A program made the translations under genes and the position numbers. From Streptomyces sp. CGMCC 4.7035 (GTDB taxonomy: Bacteria > Actinomycetota > Actinomycetes > Streptomycetales > Streptomycetaceae), in assembly GCF_031583065.1 (NCBI RefSeq), contig NZ_CP134053.1:3534001-3598000 (forward strand): DNA of 64,000 nucleotides, given 5' to 3'. Positions within the stretch are counted from its first letter, which is position 1. Every line of letters starts with the position of its first letter. This document shows positions 37,373 to 45,443 of this stretch, in pieces. The notes beneath the pieces were generated by a model, which saw nothing but the letters and a program-made list of their open reading frames with translations, was not told the DNA's origin and ran no database searches.

Positions 37373-37624
37373 CAGCGTCCTTCCGTCACGCTCCCGAGGG
37401 GCGACACGGCGACGCACGCCCGCTCGCCGGCAGCAGCCTGGCGCCGGGCGCTGAAGCCTCGCTGAACCGGCCGACGCCGACGTCGGATCCCGGGCCGGGG
37501 CGGGGATTTAGCCGGGCCAAAGCACGGCTGCGGAGCATGCGGGACAGGCGCATCCCGGGTGCGGTCACGTATGCGAGCCCGTACCGGCGGATGGCGGCAT
37601 CGACGAGCCGACGAGGGGAGATCC
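37373..37624. promoter_or_regulatory. divergent promoter region with 11-bp-spaced repeat
   Basis: The 252 bp between the MFS start and the next plus-strand gene must hold both promoters. GCTGAA occurs at 37450 and again at 37461, exactly 11 bp apart (GCGCTGAAGCCTCGCTGAA). This resembles, but matches poorly, the heptamer pairs seen at other cluster promoters. No strong palindrome is visible. Confidence 0.35.
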
Positions 37625-37768
37625 ATGCGCTGGCAAGGCGTACACGTGGACCGGCAGGCCGAGACGCTGTTCGGCATCCCGCTCGCGAAGTCCACCCGCA
37701 CCTGTGCAGTCGTCGAGATCACCGAGGAGCCGTACCGAGACACCCAACCCACGGAGACACCGTCGTGA
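37625..37768 (+). CDS. 47-aa protein coupled to the acyl ligase gene
   Basis: ATG 37625 has GAGGGGAG just upstream, and the stop (TGA, 37766-37768) overlaps the GTG start of the ligase gene as GTGA. The peptide begins MRWQGVHVDRQAETLFG and ends EPYRDTQPTETPS. It has no transmembrane segment and matches nothing I know. The good SD and the stop-start overlap favour real translation. It may be a leader that couples ligase expression, or a tiny structural protein. Confidence 0.45.
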   Translation: MRWQGVHVDRQAETLFGIPLAKSTRTCAVVEITEEPYRDTQPTETPS

Positions 37769-39333
37769 CCACTTTCGCCCCCCCGACCGGCCCCGTCGTG
37801 GCCCCTTCTTCGTCCCCCTCGACTTTCGTCGACAGTGCCGTCGAGAACGCGGCCGACGTGTTCCTCGGCCGCGCCGCCGCCCTGTGGCCCGCCGAATCCG
37901 CCGTCCGCGACCGCGAGAAGGCCTGGAGCTACGGTCACCTGGACGCCGCGTCCCGAGCAGTCGAGCAGCGCCTCGACGCCCTCGGCATCCGTCCCGGCGA
38001 CCGTGTCCTCGCCCGCATCGGCAGCGTCTGCGAGTTCCTCGCGCTGCTCTACGGCACCTGGCGGCACGGCGCCACGTTCGTGCCGATCAGCCCCGCCATG
38101 AAGGGCTACCACCTCAAGTCCGTGCTGGCCGACTCCGAGCCCGCGCTGATCGTGACCACTCGAGCCGAGGCCACCTCGGCCGACGGCGTCCCGTGGCCGC
38201 AGGACGCGACCGTGTTCACCGTCGACGACTTCGACTTCACGCCCGCCGAGAGCTCCGCCGGTCCGGCCCGTCCCGTCCCCGCCGACCGGCTCGCCCTGCT
38301 GATCTACACCTCCGGCAGCACCTCCGCCCCCAAGGCCGTTGCCTGCCCGCACGCCCCGGTCGCTTTCGCGGCCCGGGCCATCCAGGCAAGGCTCGGCTAC
38401 CGGCAGGACGACGTCGTGCTCACCGCCGTACCGCTCTCCTTCGACTACGGCCTCTATCAGGCCCTGCTGTGCGCCCTCACCGGAGCGGAGCTCCTCCTCT
38501 CCGACGCGGACGAACACGCCCGCCTGCTCGGCTATGCCCGCGACCGGGGCGCCACCGTCGTCCCCCTGGTCCCCTCCCTCGGCGAACTCTTGGTCCGGCT
38601 CACCGCCCGCGACCAACGCCCCACGGCGATACGGCTGTTCACCAACACCGGCGCGGCCCTCAACGCCCCCCTCATCGCCCAGCTCCGGGACCGGTTCCCG
38701 GGCGCGCGGGTGGCTCCCATGTTCGGCACCACCGAGTGCAAGCGCATGACGATCCTCGAGCCGGACGGCGACCTTGCCAAGCCCGGTTCGTGCGGTCCCG
38801 CGCTGCCCGGCACCGAGATCCTGATCCTGGACGACGACGGCAGGCCGCTGCCTGCCCACGAGATCGGCGAGATCGCCGTCCGCGGCCCGCACGTCATGGC
38901 CGGCTACTGGCGCGCCCCCGAACCCACCGCCCTGCGCTTCAGGCCTGGCCCGGACGGGCGGATCACCCTGCACACCGGCGACTACGGCTGGCTCGACAGG
39001 GACGGTCATCTCTACTTCCAGGGCCGTCGCGACGACCTGTTCAAGCGGCGCGGGACACGGATGAGCGCCATCGAGATCGAGGCCGCCGCGCTGGACGTCG
39101 AGGGCATCCGGGAGGCGGCGCTGCTCGTCCCCGAAGCCGGCCGCGACATGGTGCTGTTCACGGTCGGCGAGCCGACGGCGGAACAGGTGCTGGCGAAGCT
39201 GGCCGAGCGCCTGGAGGCGGCCAAGGTCCCGGACGTCTGCCACGTCCTGCCGGCCCTCCCGCTCACCCCCAACGGCAAGACCGACCGCAAGCGTCTCAAG
39301 GCCATGCTGGAGGAGTCCGAAGATGCCGGCTGA
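37765..39333 (+). CDS. AMP-dependent acyl-CoA/acyl-ACP ligase
   Basis: The protein has 522 aa and begins at GTG 37765, coupled to the 47-aa frame. LLIYTSGSTSAPKAVACPH (about residues 178-196) is the P-loop. PMFGTTECKRMTILEPDG, GYWRAPEPTALRF, HTGDYGWLDRDGHLYFQGRRDDLFKRRGTRMSAIEIE and PLTPNGKTDRKRLK (catalytic Lys near residue 510) complete the ANL set. It overlaps the PLP decarboxylase-ACP gene by 11 bp. A ligase, a PLP decarboxylase and a carrier protein also occur together in exosortase-A-associated loci (from memory), which suggests ligation of an amino or carboxyl substrate onto the fused carrier. Distinct from the FAAL, so two different acids are activated in this cluster. Confidence 0.9.
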   Translation: MTTFAPPTGPVVAPSSSPSTFVDSAVENAADVFLGRAAALWPAESAVRDREKAWSYGHLDAASRAVEQRLDALGIRPGDRVLARIGSVCEFLALLYGTWRHGATFVPISPAMKGYHLKSVLADSEPALIVTTRAEATSADGVPWPQDATVFTVDDFDFTPAESSAGPARPVPADRLALLIYTSGSTSAPKAVACPHAPVAFAARAIQARLGYRQDDVVLTAVPLSFDYGLYQALLCALTGAELLLSDADEHARLLGYARDRGATVVPLVPSLGELLVRLTARDQRPTAIRLFTNTGAALNAPLIAQLRDRFPGARVAPMFGTTECKRMTILEPDGDLAKPGSCGPALPGTEILILDDDGRPLPAHEIGEIAVRGPHVMAGYWRAPEPTALRFRPGPDGRITLHTGDYGWLDRDGHLYFQGRRDDLFKRRGTRMSAIEIEAAALDVEGIREAALLVPEAGRDMVLFTVGEPTAEQVLAKLAERLEAAKVPDVCHVLPALPLTPNGKTDRKRLKAMLEESEDAG

Positions 39334-40894
39334 CGAGGATTACGAGGGGCTGCTCGCCGCGTACGGCAGCCCGCTGTACGTCTACGACCTCGCCCGTGTC
39401 CGGCAGGCGTACGCCGATCTCGCCGGATCCCTCCCCGAGGGCGCCCGCGTCTACTACTCGCTCAAGGCCAACCCGCACCCGGGCCTGGTCGCCGAGCTGG
39501 TTCGGGCGGGCGCCCACGCCGAGATCACCTCGCGCGGCGAGCTGGCCTCCGCCCTGGAGGCGGGGTGTGCGGCGGGCGAGCTGCTGTACTCGGGGCCCGG
39601 CAAGACGGCCGGGGAACTCGACGAGGCGGTCGCCCGGGGTGTACGGGCCTTCTCCGCGGAGTCGTTCGGCGACCTGGAGCGGATCGGCGCCGCGGCCGTG
39701 GCGCACGGTGCGACCGCCGACTGCGTGCTGCGCGTCAACGCGGCCGGTGCCCCCGGCGATGCCGGCCTCAGGATGACGGGCAGCGCCTCGCAGTTCGGCT
39801 CCGACCCGGAGATCCTGCTGGCGGCTCCCGAGCGGCTGCGCGTCCCCGGCGCACGCGTGGTGGGCCTGCACTTCTTCCCGCTCACCAACGCGCGCGACGA
39901 GGAGGGCCTGGTCGCCGAGATCGTCCAGAGCATTCGTACGGCGGCAGAACTCCGCGACCGGCTGGGCCTGGCCCTGCGTCTGGTGGACCTCGGCGGCGGC
40001 TTCGCGGCGCCGTACGCGGTGCCGGGCGAGCGGCCCCGCTACCCCGGGCTGCGCGCCGCGGTCACCGAGGCGCTGGACACCTCGCTGCCCGGCTGGCGTT
40101 CCGGCACACCGGTGATCGCCTTCGAGTCCGGACGCCACCTCGTCGGGGACTGCGGCACGCTGCTGACGACGGTGACGGACGTGAAGGACAGCAAGGGCAC
40201 GCGGTTCGCGGTGCTTGACGCGGGCGTCAACCATCTCGGCGGGCTGTCGGGACTTGGCCGTCTGCTGCCGATGAAGGCGAGGCCGCTGGGCGGGGACGGC
40301 GGGAACGGTGACAACGGTGGGAACGACGGAAGCGCTGCCGGCGAGCCCGAGCGCGTAACCCTCGCCGGCCCGCTCTGCACCCCCGCCGATCTGCTCGGCC
40401 GGGCCGTCGAGCTTCCCGGGCTGGGGCCGGGCAGCGTGCTCGCCTTCCCCAACGTCGGCGCGTACGGCCTCACGGCCAGCCTCCTCGGCTTCCTCGGGCA
40501 CCGGGCCCCGGCCGAGGTCCTGATCGACGGCGCGGAGGTCGTCTCCGCAAGCCGGCTCGCCCTGCACCGCCACCGGATCACGGCGGCCGCGAAACCCGAA
40601 CAGCGAACTGGAACTGGAGAGTCCGACATGAGCGAACAGTGGGACGCGTCGTACGAGAACCTTCTGAAGGAGGTGCTGCCGAGGCTCGCCGAACAGGACA
40701 CCGTCCTGCCCGACACCAGCCTCAAGTCTGTCGGCCTCGACTCGCTCGCCATGGTCGAGGTCCTGATTCGCATCGAGCACGAGTACGCCCTCGACATCCC
40801 CGACGAGGACCTGGTCCCCGGCGTCTTCGCTACACCGGCGACCCTGTGGACCCTCATCCAGCGGTCCCGGGAGAGGAGCGGTTCGGCAGCCTGA
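39323..40894 (+). CDS. PLP-dependent decarboxylase (fold III) fused to an acyl carrier protein
   Basis: The protein has 523 aa. Residues 1-425 are a DAP/ornithine decarboxylase-type enzyme. YYSLKANPHP holds the PLP Lys (K48), followed by HAEITSRGELASAL, LVDLGGGFAAPY, FESGRHLVGDCG (usually EPGR), LDAGVNHLG, LAGPLCTPADLL (with the active-site Cys of the CxSxD-type motif) and FPNVGAYGLTAS. A Gly/Asn/Asp-rich insert lies near residues 318-335. No stop intervenes before a carrier domain (residues about 436-523, VGLDSLAMVEV, phosphopantetheine Ser474). An in-frame ATG at 40628 with TGGAG upstream could also give free ACP. Probably acts on a carrier-bound or free amino acid; substrate unknown. Confidence 0.88.
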   Translation: MPADEDYEGLLAAYGSPLYVYDLARVRQAYADLAGSLPEGARVYYSLKANPHPGLVAELVRAGAHAEITSRGELASALEAGCAAGELLYSGPGKTAGELDEAVARGVRAFSAESFGDLERIGAAAVAHGATADCVLRVNAAGAPGDAGLRMTGSASQFGSDPEILLAAPERLRVPGARVVGLHFFPLTNARDEEGLVAEIVQSIRTAAELRDRLGLALRLVDLGGGFAAPYAVPGERPRYPGLRAAVTEALDTSLPGWRSGTPVIAFESGRHLVGDCGTLLTTVTDVKDSKGTRFAVLDAGVNHLGGLSGLGRLLPMKARPLGGDGGNGDNGGNDGSAAGEPERVTLAGPLCTPADLLGRAVELPGLGPGSVLAFPNVGAYGLTASLLGFLGHRAPAEVLIDGAEVVSASRLALHRHRITAAAKPEQRTGTGESDMSEQWDASYENLLKEVLPRLAEQDTVLPDTSLKSVGLDSLAMVEVLIRIEHEYALDIPDEDLVPGVFATPATLWTLIQRSRERSGSAA

Positions 40895-40908
40895 CGGCCG
40901 ACCGGACG

Positions 40909-40946
40909 GGGCGGGGCACCGACGTACCGACGTCGGTGCCCCGCCC
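40909..40946. terminator. strong bidirectional terminator
   Basis: A perfect 15-bp stem, GGGCGGGGCACCGAC (40909-40923) with 40932-40946, lies between the convergent ends of the decarboxylase-ACP gene (40894) and the MmpL gene (41045). Confidence 0.88.
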
Positions 40947-41044
40947 TTCGGCGTGCGTGTCGGTGGGCCGTGGACGCACAGTGGCCCGGACCCCAGGGGA
41001 CGGGTCCGGGCCGGTGCGGGCGGCAGGGCGAAGGGGGGTTGCTC

Positions 41045-43243
41045 TCAGGGTGCGGTGACCGCCGTGCTTTCTTGCGGGGCCGTGGCCGACGGGGTGGCGG
41101 GCTCCGTCTTCGGCTCCGGGGGCTCCATTCGGTCCAGGCGGAGTGCGGTGTGCAGGCGGCGCAGGGGGCCGGGGGCCCACCAGTTGGTGCTGCCGAGGAG
41201 GGCCATGAGGGACGGGACCAGAAGGGCGCGTACGAGGGTTGCGTCGATGAGGACCGCGAAGGCCGTGCCGAGGCCGAGTTCCTGGACGAAGACCAGGCGG
41301 GACAGGGCGAGGGCGCCCACCGCGAGGCAGAACAGGGCCGCGGCGGAGGTGACGATGGGGCCGGTCCTGGCCAGGCCCTCGGCCACCGCCTCGCGGTCGT
41401 CCAGACCCGCGCCCTTGCCCTCCTTGATCCGGCCGAGCAGGAAGACGTTGTAGTCCGTGGAGAGGCCGAAGGCCAGGGCGAATACCAGCACCGGCGTGGT
41501 CGCCTCGATGCCGTTCTGGGCAGTGAAGCCGAGGTTGCCGTGCTGGAAGACCCAGACCAGGAACCCGAGGGCCGCCCCCGTGGACAGCGTGTTCATCACC
41601 AGCGCCTTGAAGGGGAGGATCACCGAGCCGGAGAAGGCGAACAGCAGCAACAGGGTGACGACGGCCAGGACCGCGGCGGCCGCCGGCACCTTCGCGCCGA
41701 TGCTCGACTTCTGGGCGAGGAAGTCAGCCGTCACCCCGGTGAAGCGGGCCCGCACCGGCGCCTTGACGTCCTGCACCCTCACCGCCGCGTCCTTGGCCAC
41801 CGTGCCGAGCGGTGCCCCGCCGAGCACCGCGTCGACCTCCCAGTGCCGGTCGTCCAAACGGAAGGGCGTGCCCACGGACTCCACGCCCGGTACGGTGCCG
41901 ATCTGCCGTGCGTAAGAAGTGAGTTGATCCCCGTTCGTCGTGTCCAGGACGATCTGGAGGGGGGAGGCGGGCGGCTTCGCGAAGTCGGAGTCCAGGGCCC
42001 GCGAGACCTTCCCCGCACTCGTCGACGCCGGCAGCGTGGAGGCGTCCGCGCCGGTGAACTTCAGGCCGACGACAGGCGCGGCGACGAGCAGCAGCACCCC
42101 GGTCGCGGCCACCGCGACGACCGCCGGCCGGCGCATCACGGCGTGCGCGATGCGATGCCAGCGGTCGCCCGCCGCCTCGCCCGCCGTACGGTTGCGCTGC
42201 CAGCGACGCGGCGCGAGCGAGTTGACCCGGCGACCCAGGACGGCGAGCAGCGCGGGCAGCCCGAGGAGCGCGAACAGGGCCGCTGAGACGACGGTGATGA
42301 CGCCCGCCAGACCCATGGACCGGATATAGGGATGCGGGAAGACGACGATCGCCGCGAGGGCCGCGGCCACCGTCATCGAGCTGAAGAACACCGTACGGCC
42401 GGCGCTCGCCACTGTACGCCGGACCGCCTCGGCGCCCGGCCCGTGGACGGCCAGCTCCTCGCGGTAGCGGGAGACGATCAGCAGTCCGAAGTCGACCGCC
42501 AGACCGAGCCCCAGGGCGAAGGCGAGGTTGAGCGCGCCGGTGGAGACGTCCATGAACTCCGTGGCGATCCGCAGCCCGGCCAGCGTCAGCAGCAGCGTGA
42601 CCACCGCGCCGACCAGCGGCACCAGCGCCGCCACCACGCCCCGGAACACCAGGACGAGCAGGATGAGGATGAACGGCAGGGCCAGGCTCTCCGCCTTCGC
42701 CAGGTCCTCGTTGGAGACCTCCGCGACCTGCACATGGCCCGGCGTCGAACCGCCGAGCCAGGCACGGCCCTTCAGCTCGGGGTTGCCGGCGATGGCCTTC
42801 TGGAGGTCCGCCTCCGCGTCGACGGTGGCCTTCTCCTTCATGGCGCCGACCGTGCCCAGAACGATCGTGCTGTGCGCGTCCTTCGAGATCAGCGCCGGGT
42901 TCGAGGCCGAGGAGTAGTCCACGACCTGCTTGATCTCGGGCCGCCCGCGCAGGAGTGCGACCGCCGCGGCCACCGGGGCCGGCGGCGCGGCCTTCGGGTC
43001 GATTGGGGCGTCGGTGCGGACTAGGATCGCGTACCCCTGCTGGGCGTCGACGCCGGTGGCCTGCTGGATGATCCGGCGGGCCGCCACATTGGCCCCGCCC
43101 GGATCGTCGTAGTCGGACAGGCCGTTGGTGAGTCTGCTGTCGACAGTGCCGCCGAATACGGCGGCCAGGGCCGCCGCGAGAACGGCCAGTAACAGGCTGA
43201 TGCGCCGCCGCGCGTGCAGGGCGGCGCCCAGGGCAGAGAACAT
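41045..43243 (-). CDS. MmpL/RND-family exporter
   Basis: The protein has 732 aa with about 12 hydrophobic segments in two halves. Each half starts with one helix and a large extracytoplasmic loop (residues about 35-190 and 385-500). LAFALGLGLAVDFGLLIVSRYREEL in the first half and VLVFALAFGLSTDYNVFLLGRIKE in the second are the paired TM4 motifs with the proton-relay Asp/Tyr (DFG-like, DY). The family exports lipids and lipid-like natural products in actinobacteria. Next to FAAL and acyl ligase genes it fits export of a lipidic product. It is divergent from the amidohydrolase gene, across a gap with heptamer repeats. Confidence 0.93.
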   Translation of the reverse strand: MFSALGAALHARRRISLLLAVLAAALAAVFGGTVDSRLTNGLSDYDDPGGANVAARRIIQQATGVDAQQGYAILVRTDAPIDPKAAPPAPVAAAVALLRGRPEIKQVVDYSSASNPALISKDAHSTIVLGTVGAMKEKATVDAEADLQKAIAGNPELKGRAWLGGSTPGHVQVAEVSNEDLAKAESLALPFILILLVLVFRGVVAALVPLVGAVVTLLLTLAGLRIATEFMDVSTGALNLAFALGLGLAVDFGLLIVSRYREELAVHGPGAEAVRRTVASAGRTVFFSSMTVAAALAAIVVFPHPYIRSMGLAGVITVVSAALFALLGLPALLAVLGRRVNSLAPRRWQRNRTAGEAAGDRWHRIAHAVMRRPAVVAVAATGVLLLVAAPVVGLKFTGADASTLPASTSAGKVSRALDSDFAKPPASPLQIVLDTTNGDQLTSYARQIGTVPGVESVGTPFRLDDRHWEVDAVLGGAPLGTVAKDAAVRVQDVKAPVRARFTGVTADFLAQKSSIGAKVPAAAAVLAVVTLLLLFAFSGSVILPFKALVMNTLSTGAALGFLVWVFQHGNLGFTAQNGIEATTPVLVFALAFGLSTDYNVFLLGRIKEGKGAGLDDREAVAEGLARTGPIVTSAAALFCLAVGALALSRLVFVQELGLGTAFAVLIDATLVRALLVPSLMALLGSTNWWAPGPLRRLHTALRLDRMEPPEPKTEPATPSATAPQESTAVTAP

Positions 43244-43286
43244 GGATCGTCACCTTCCGTCGGTGCTCGCGAGTGTCGGGCCGGGC

Positions 43287-43341
43287 GCTTTAGTCCCGCT
43301 TAAGCCGGGCGCTTTAGGGCGGCAAAAGGCCGTGGTCGCAG
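43287..43341. promoter_or_regulatory. heptamer direct repeats in the MmpL/amidohydrolase promoter region
   Basis: GCTTTAG (43287-43293), GCTTAAG (43298-43304) and GCTTTAG (43311-43317) are spaced 11 and 13 bp. GGTCGCAG follows at 43334-43341. The same order, heptamers then GGTCGCAG after 16-18 bp, occurs upstream of the KAS III-like gene and the hemerythrin gene. This is the layout expected for SARP boxes. Confidence 0.6.
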
Positions 43342-43403
43342 ACTCGCCACGACTGCGCCGGGCGGTCCGCCCGGTCGGCCAACGCGGCGACGGGAGACCG
43401 AAG

Positions 43404-44525
43404 TTGATCGACAACATGTTCGTCATTGACGCCACCGTGCACCCGTACAACGTGGCGGACGCCAATCTGCGCAAGGATGGCGAGTTCCCCAACCTGCACG
43501 CCTTCGCGCTGCGCGAGATGCTCTGGGGCATGCACGAGCGCTTTGCCGTCAAGGGCTCCGAGATCCCGCGCGAGGTGTTCTGCACCGACTGGCCGCCGGA
43601 GCTGCTCGCCTGGACCCTGTTCACCGAGTCCGACGTCGACATGGCCGTCAACCACCGGCTGCGCATCGACGCCGTGTTCGAGGACGGCCTGTGCAACGGC
43701 GAGAAGAACCAGGTGCTCGTCGAGAAGTGGCCGAACCGCATCGTCCCCTACGCCGGCATCAACCCGGCCGAGGGCATCGAGGCCTGTCTGCGCGACCTGC
43801 GCGAGCAGGTGGCCCGGGTGCCGGGCACGATCGGCATCAAAATGTACCCCAACGCCGGTTCGCCCGACCTCAGTTGGCGGCTCGACGACCCCGAGTTCAC
43901 GCCGCTGTTCGAGCTCGCCAAGGAACTCGGCATCAAGATCATCGCGTTGCACAAGATCGTCCCGAACGGTCTTGTCCCGCTCGGCCCCTTCGGTATCGAC
44001 GACCTCGAAGCGGTGGCCATCCGCCACATCGACCTCTCCTTCGAGATCGTCCACGCCGGCCTTCCGCCGTTCGTGGAGGAGGTCGCCATGGCGCTGATGC
44101 GGCTCCCCAACGTCTACGCCAACCTGGAGATCACCTCCGCCATCCTGGCGCACGGCATGGGGTACGTGGAGGAGGCGCTCGCCCAGCTGATCTCGCTCGG
44201 CGGCGCGGAGAAGATCATCTACGCGTCCGGCGCCCTGCACTTCCACCCGCAGCCGGTGCTGGAGAAGATGGCCCGCCTTACCTTCTCCGACCGCATCCTC
44301 GAGCGCTACGGCCTGGAACAGATCACCCACGAGCAGCGTGCCGCCTTCCTCGCCGGCAACTACGCCCGTATCGCCGGGATCGACCTGCCGTCGGCCGCGG
44401 AGGCCGTCAGGGACGACGAGTTCGCCCGCGTGCGGGCGGAGCACGGGGGGAATCGGCCGATGTGGTCGTACTGGCGCGAGTCCCAGCCGGAGTTGTGGGC
44501 GGCGGCGTCCGGGGCGGCGGCATGA
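43404..44525 (+). CDS. amidohydrolase-superfamily protein, probably an assembly factor
   Basis: The protein has 373 aa from TTG 43404, chosen because GGGAGA lies 6-7 bases upstream; ATG 43416 (369 aa) is the alternative. A TIM-barrel of the amidohydrolase-2 type (COG2159) is apparent: IDATVHPYN, GTIGIKMYPN, IALHK, EIVHAGLPPFVEEV. The metal site looks degraded: the N-terminal HxH reads VHPYN, and the final Asp motif (GSD) reads YASGALHF. This protein and the MIP18 protein downstream (ATGA overlap) resemble the pair encoded behind soluble di-iron monooxygenases of the propane/phenol type (prm/mim loci), where they help maturation (from memory). No such oxygenase is in the window. Confidence 0.75.
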   Translation: MIDNMFVIDATVHPYNVADANLRKDGEFPNLHAFALREMLWGMHERFAVKGSEIPREVFCTDWPPELLAWTLFTESDVDMAVNHRLRIDAVFEDGLCNGEKNQVLVEKWPNRIVPYAGINPAEGIEACLRDLREQVARVPGTIGIKMYPNAGSPDLSWRLDDPEFTPLFELAKELGIKIIALHKIVPNGLVPLGPFGIDDLEAVAIRHIDLSFEIVHAGLPPFVEEVAMALMRLPNVYANLEITSAILAHGMGYVEEALAQLISLGGAEKIIYASGALHFHPQPVLEKMARLTFSDRILERYGLEQITHEQRAAFLAGNYARIAGIDLPSAAEAVRDDEFARVRAEHGGNRPMWSYWRESQPELWAAASGAAA

Positions 44526-44893
44526 GCGGGGTTCTTCCGGAGCGGGTGCGCGAGGCGCTTGGTGAGGTGTACGACCCCTGCAGTCAGTCTTGGCAGCGGC
44601 CGATGAGCTTGGTGGATCTGGGGCTCGTGCGGGGCGTTTCGGTGACGGATGACGGGCGGGCCACTGTGCGGATCAGTCTCACCGCGCCGTTCTGCATGGC
44701 TGTGCCGGTCATCATGCAGTCGGTGGAGGCGAAGGTGGGGGAGGTCGAGGGGGTCAGCGGGGTCACGGTTGAACTCGACGGGGCCACGATCTGGAGTCCC
44801 GAGCTGATGACGGACAAGGGGCGGGATCAGCTGGCTGCGGCTCGGGCCGGTGATCGCCGCAGTCTTCCGCTTGCCGTGGTGGGCGTGTCTTAG
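44522..44893 (+). CDS. MIP18/PaaD-family (DUF59) metal-sulfur assembly protein
   Basis: The protein has 123 aa, coupled to the amidohydrolase gene by ATGA. REALGEVYDPCSQSWQRPMSLVDLGLVRGVSV is the DUF59 start (usually DPExP-xS-IxDLGLV), and RISLTAPFCMAVPVIMQSVEAKV carries the conserved Cys of the family (T-x-x-C). Members deliver iron or iron-sulfur clusters to oxygenases and other metalloenzymes. It ends at a long hairpin with a T run. Confidence 0.85.
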   Translation: MSGVLPERVREALGEVYDPCSQSWQRPMSLVDLGLVRGVSVTDDGRATVRISLTAPFCMAVPVIMQSVEAKVGEVEGVSGVTVELDGATIWSPELMTDKGRDQLAAARAGDRRSLPLAVVGVS

Positions 44894-44907
44894 CACCGCG
44901 GCTACCG

Positions 44908-44961
44908 GATGACCGGGCGCCTCCTGAGGGAACCAGGGGAGGGGGTGCCCGGTCATCGTTT
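44908..44961 (+). terminator. terminator of the amidohydrolase/MIP18 operon
   Basis: GATGACCGGGC (44908-44918) pairs perfectly with GCCCGGTCATC (44947-44957). An inner CCTCC/GGAGG pair shortens the loop, and TTTT follows on the plus strand (44959-44962). Confidence 0.8.
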
Positions 44962-44962
44962 T

Positions 44963-45009
44963 GGCTGCGGGTGCGTTGTGGCTGGTCGCGCCCACGCGGC
45001 GGTAGCCGC
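44963..45009 (+). repeat. dispersed Streptomyces repeat, copy A (partial)
   Basis: The core GTGGCTGGTCGCGCCCACG followed by CGGCGGTAGCCG is also found at 58307-58345 and, inverted, around 55200-55235. Related sequences are ubiquitous at gene ends in Streptomyces (from memory). This copy abuts the truncated transposase. Confidence 0.75.
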
Positions 45010-45410
45010 TCTCCTTGTCCAGCTTGGCCAGGAACCTCTTGAACTCCACCGCGCGGTGCCGGCGGTGGAGCGAGCTGATGACCTCGCCAGTGGCCGCGTT
45101 CAGGGCGGCGAACAGGGTCGTCACGCCGCCGCGCAGGTAGTCGTGGGTGCGGCGCTCGGGCATGCCGGGCATCATCGGCAGCACCGGCGCCGACCGGTCC
45201 AGTGCCCGGATCTGCGACTTCTCGTCCACGCAGAGGACGATGGCCCGCTCGGGCGGGTCCAGGTACAGGCCGACAACGTCGCGGACCCTCTCGATGAACT
45301 GCGGCTCCCTGGACAGCTTGAAGGTGTCCACCAGGTGCGGTTAGAGGCCGAAGGTCCGCCAGATCCGCGAGATCGTGGACTGGCTCAGGCCGCCGGACCA
45401 GGCTACTTCT
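45010..45410 (-). pseudogene. IS630-type transposase fragment
   Basis: On the minus strand the text reads GGLSQSTISRIWRTFGL, then a stop (TAA), then PHLVDTFKLSREPQFIERV and, further on, AIVLCVDEKSQIRALDRS (first DDE Asp) and ATGEVISSLHRRHRAVEFKRFL. This is the middle of an IS630-family transposase. Both ends are missing, one codon has become a stop, and the 3' end is replaced by the dispersed repeat copy A. It is a dead remnant between two convergent operons and marks an old insertion or rearrangement point in the cluster. Confidence 0.85.
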
Positions 45411-45443
45411 ACAGCGAATTAAAGACTCAGGACACCAGGTTGG

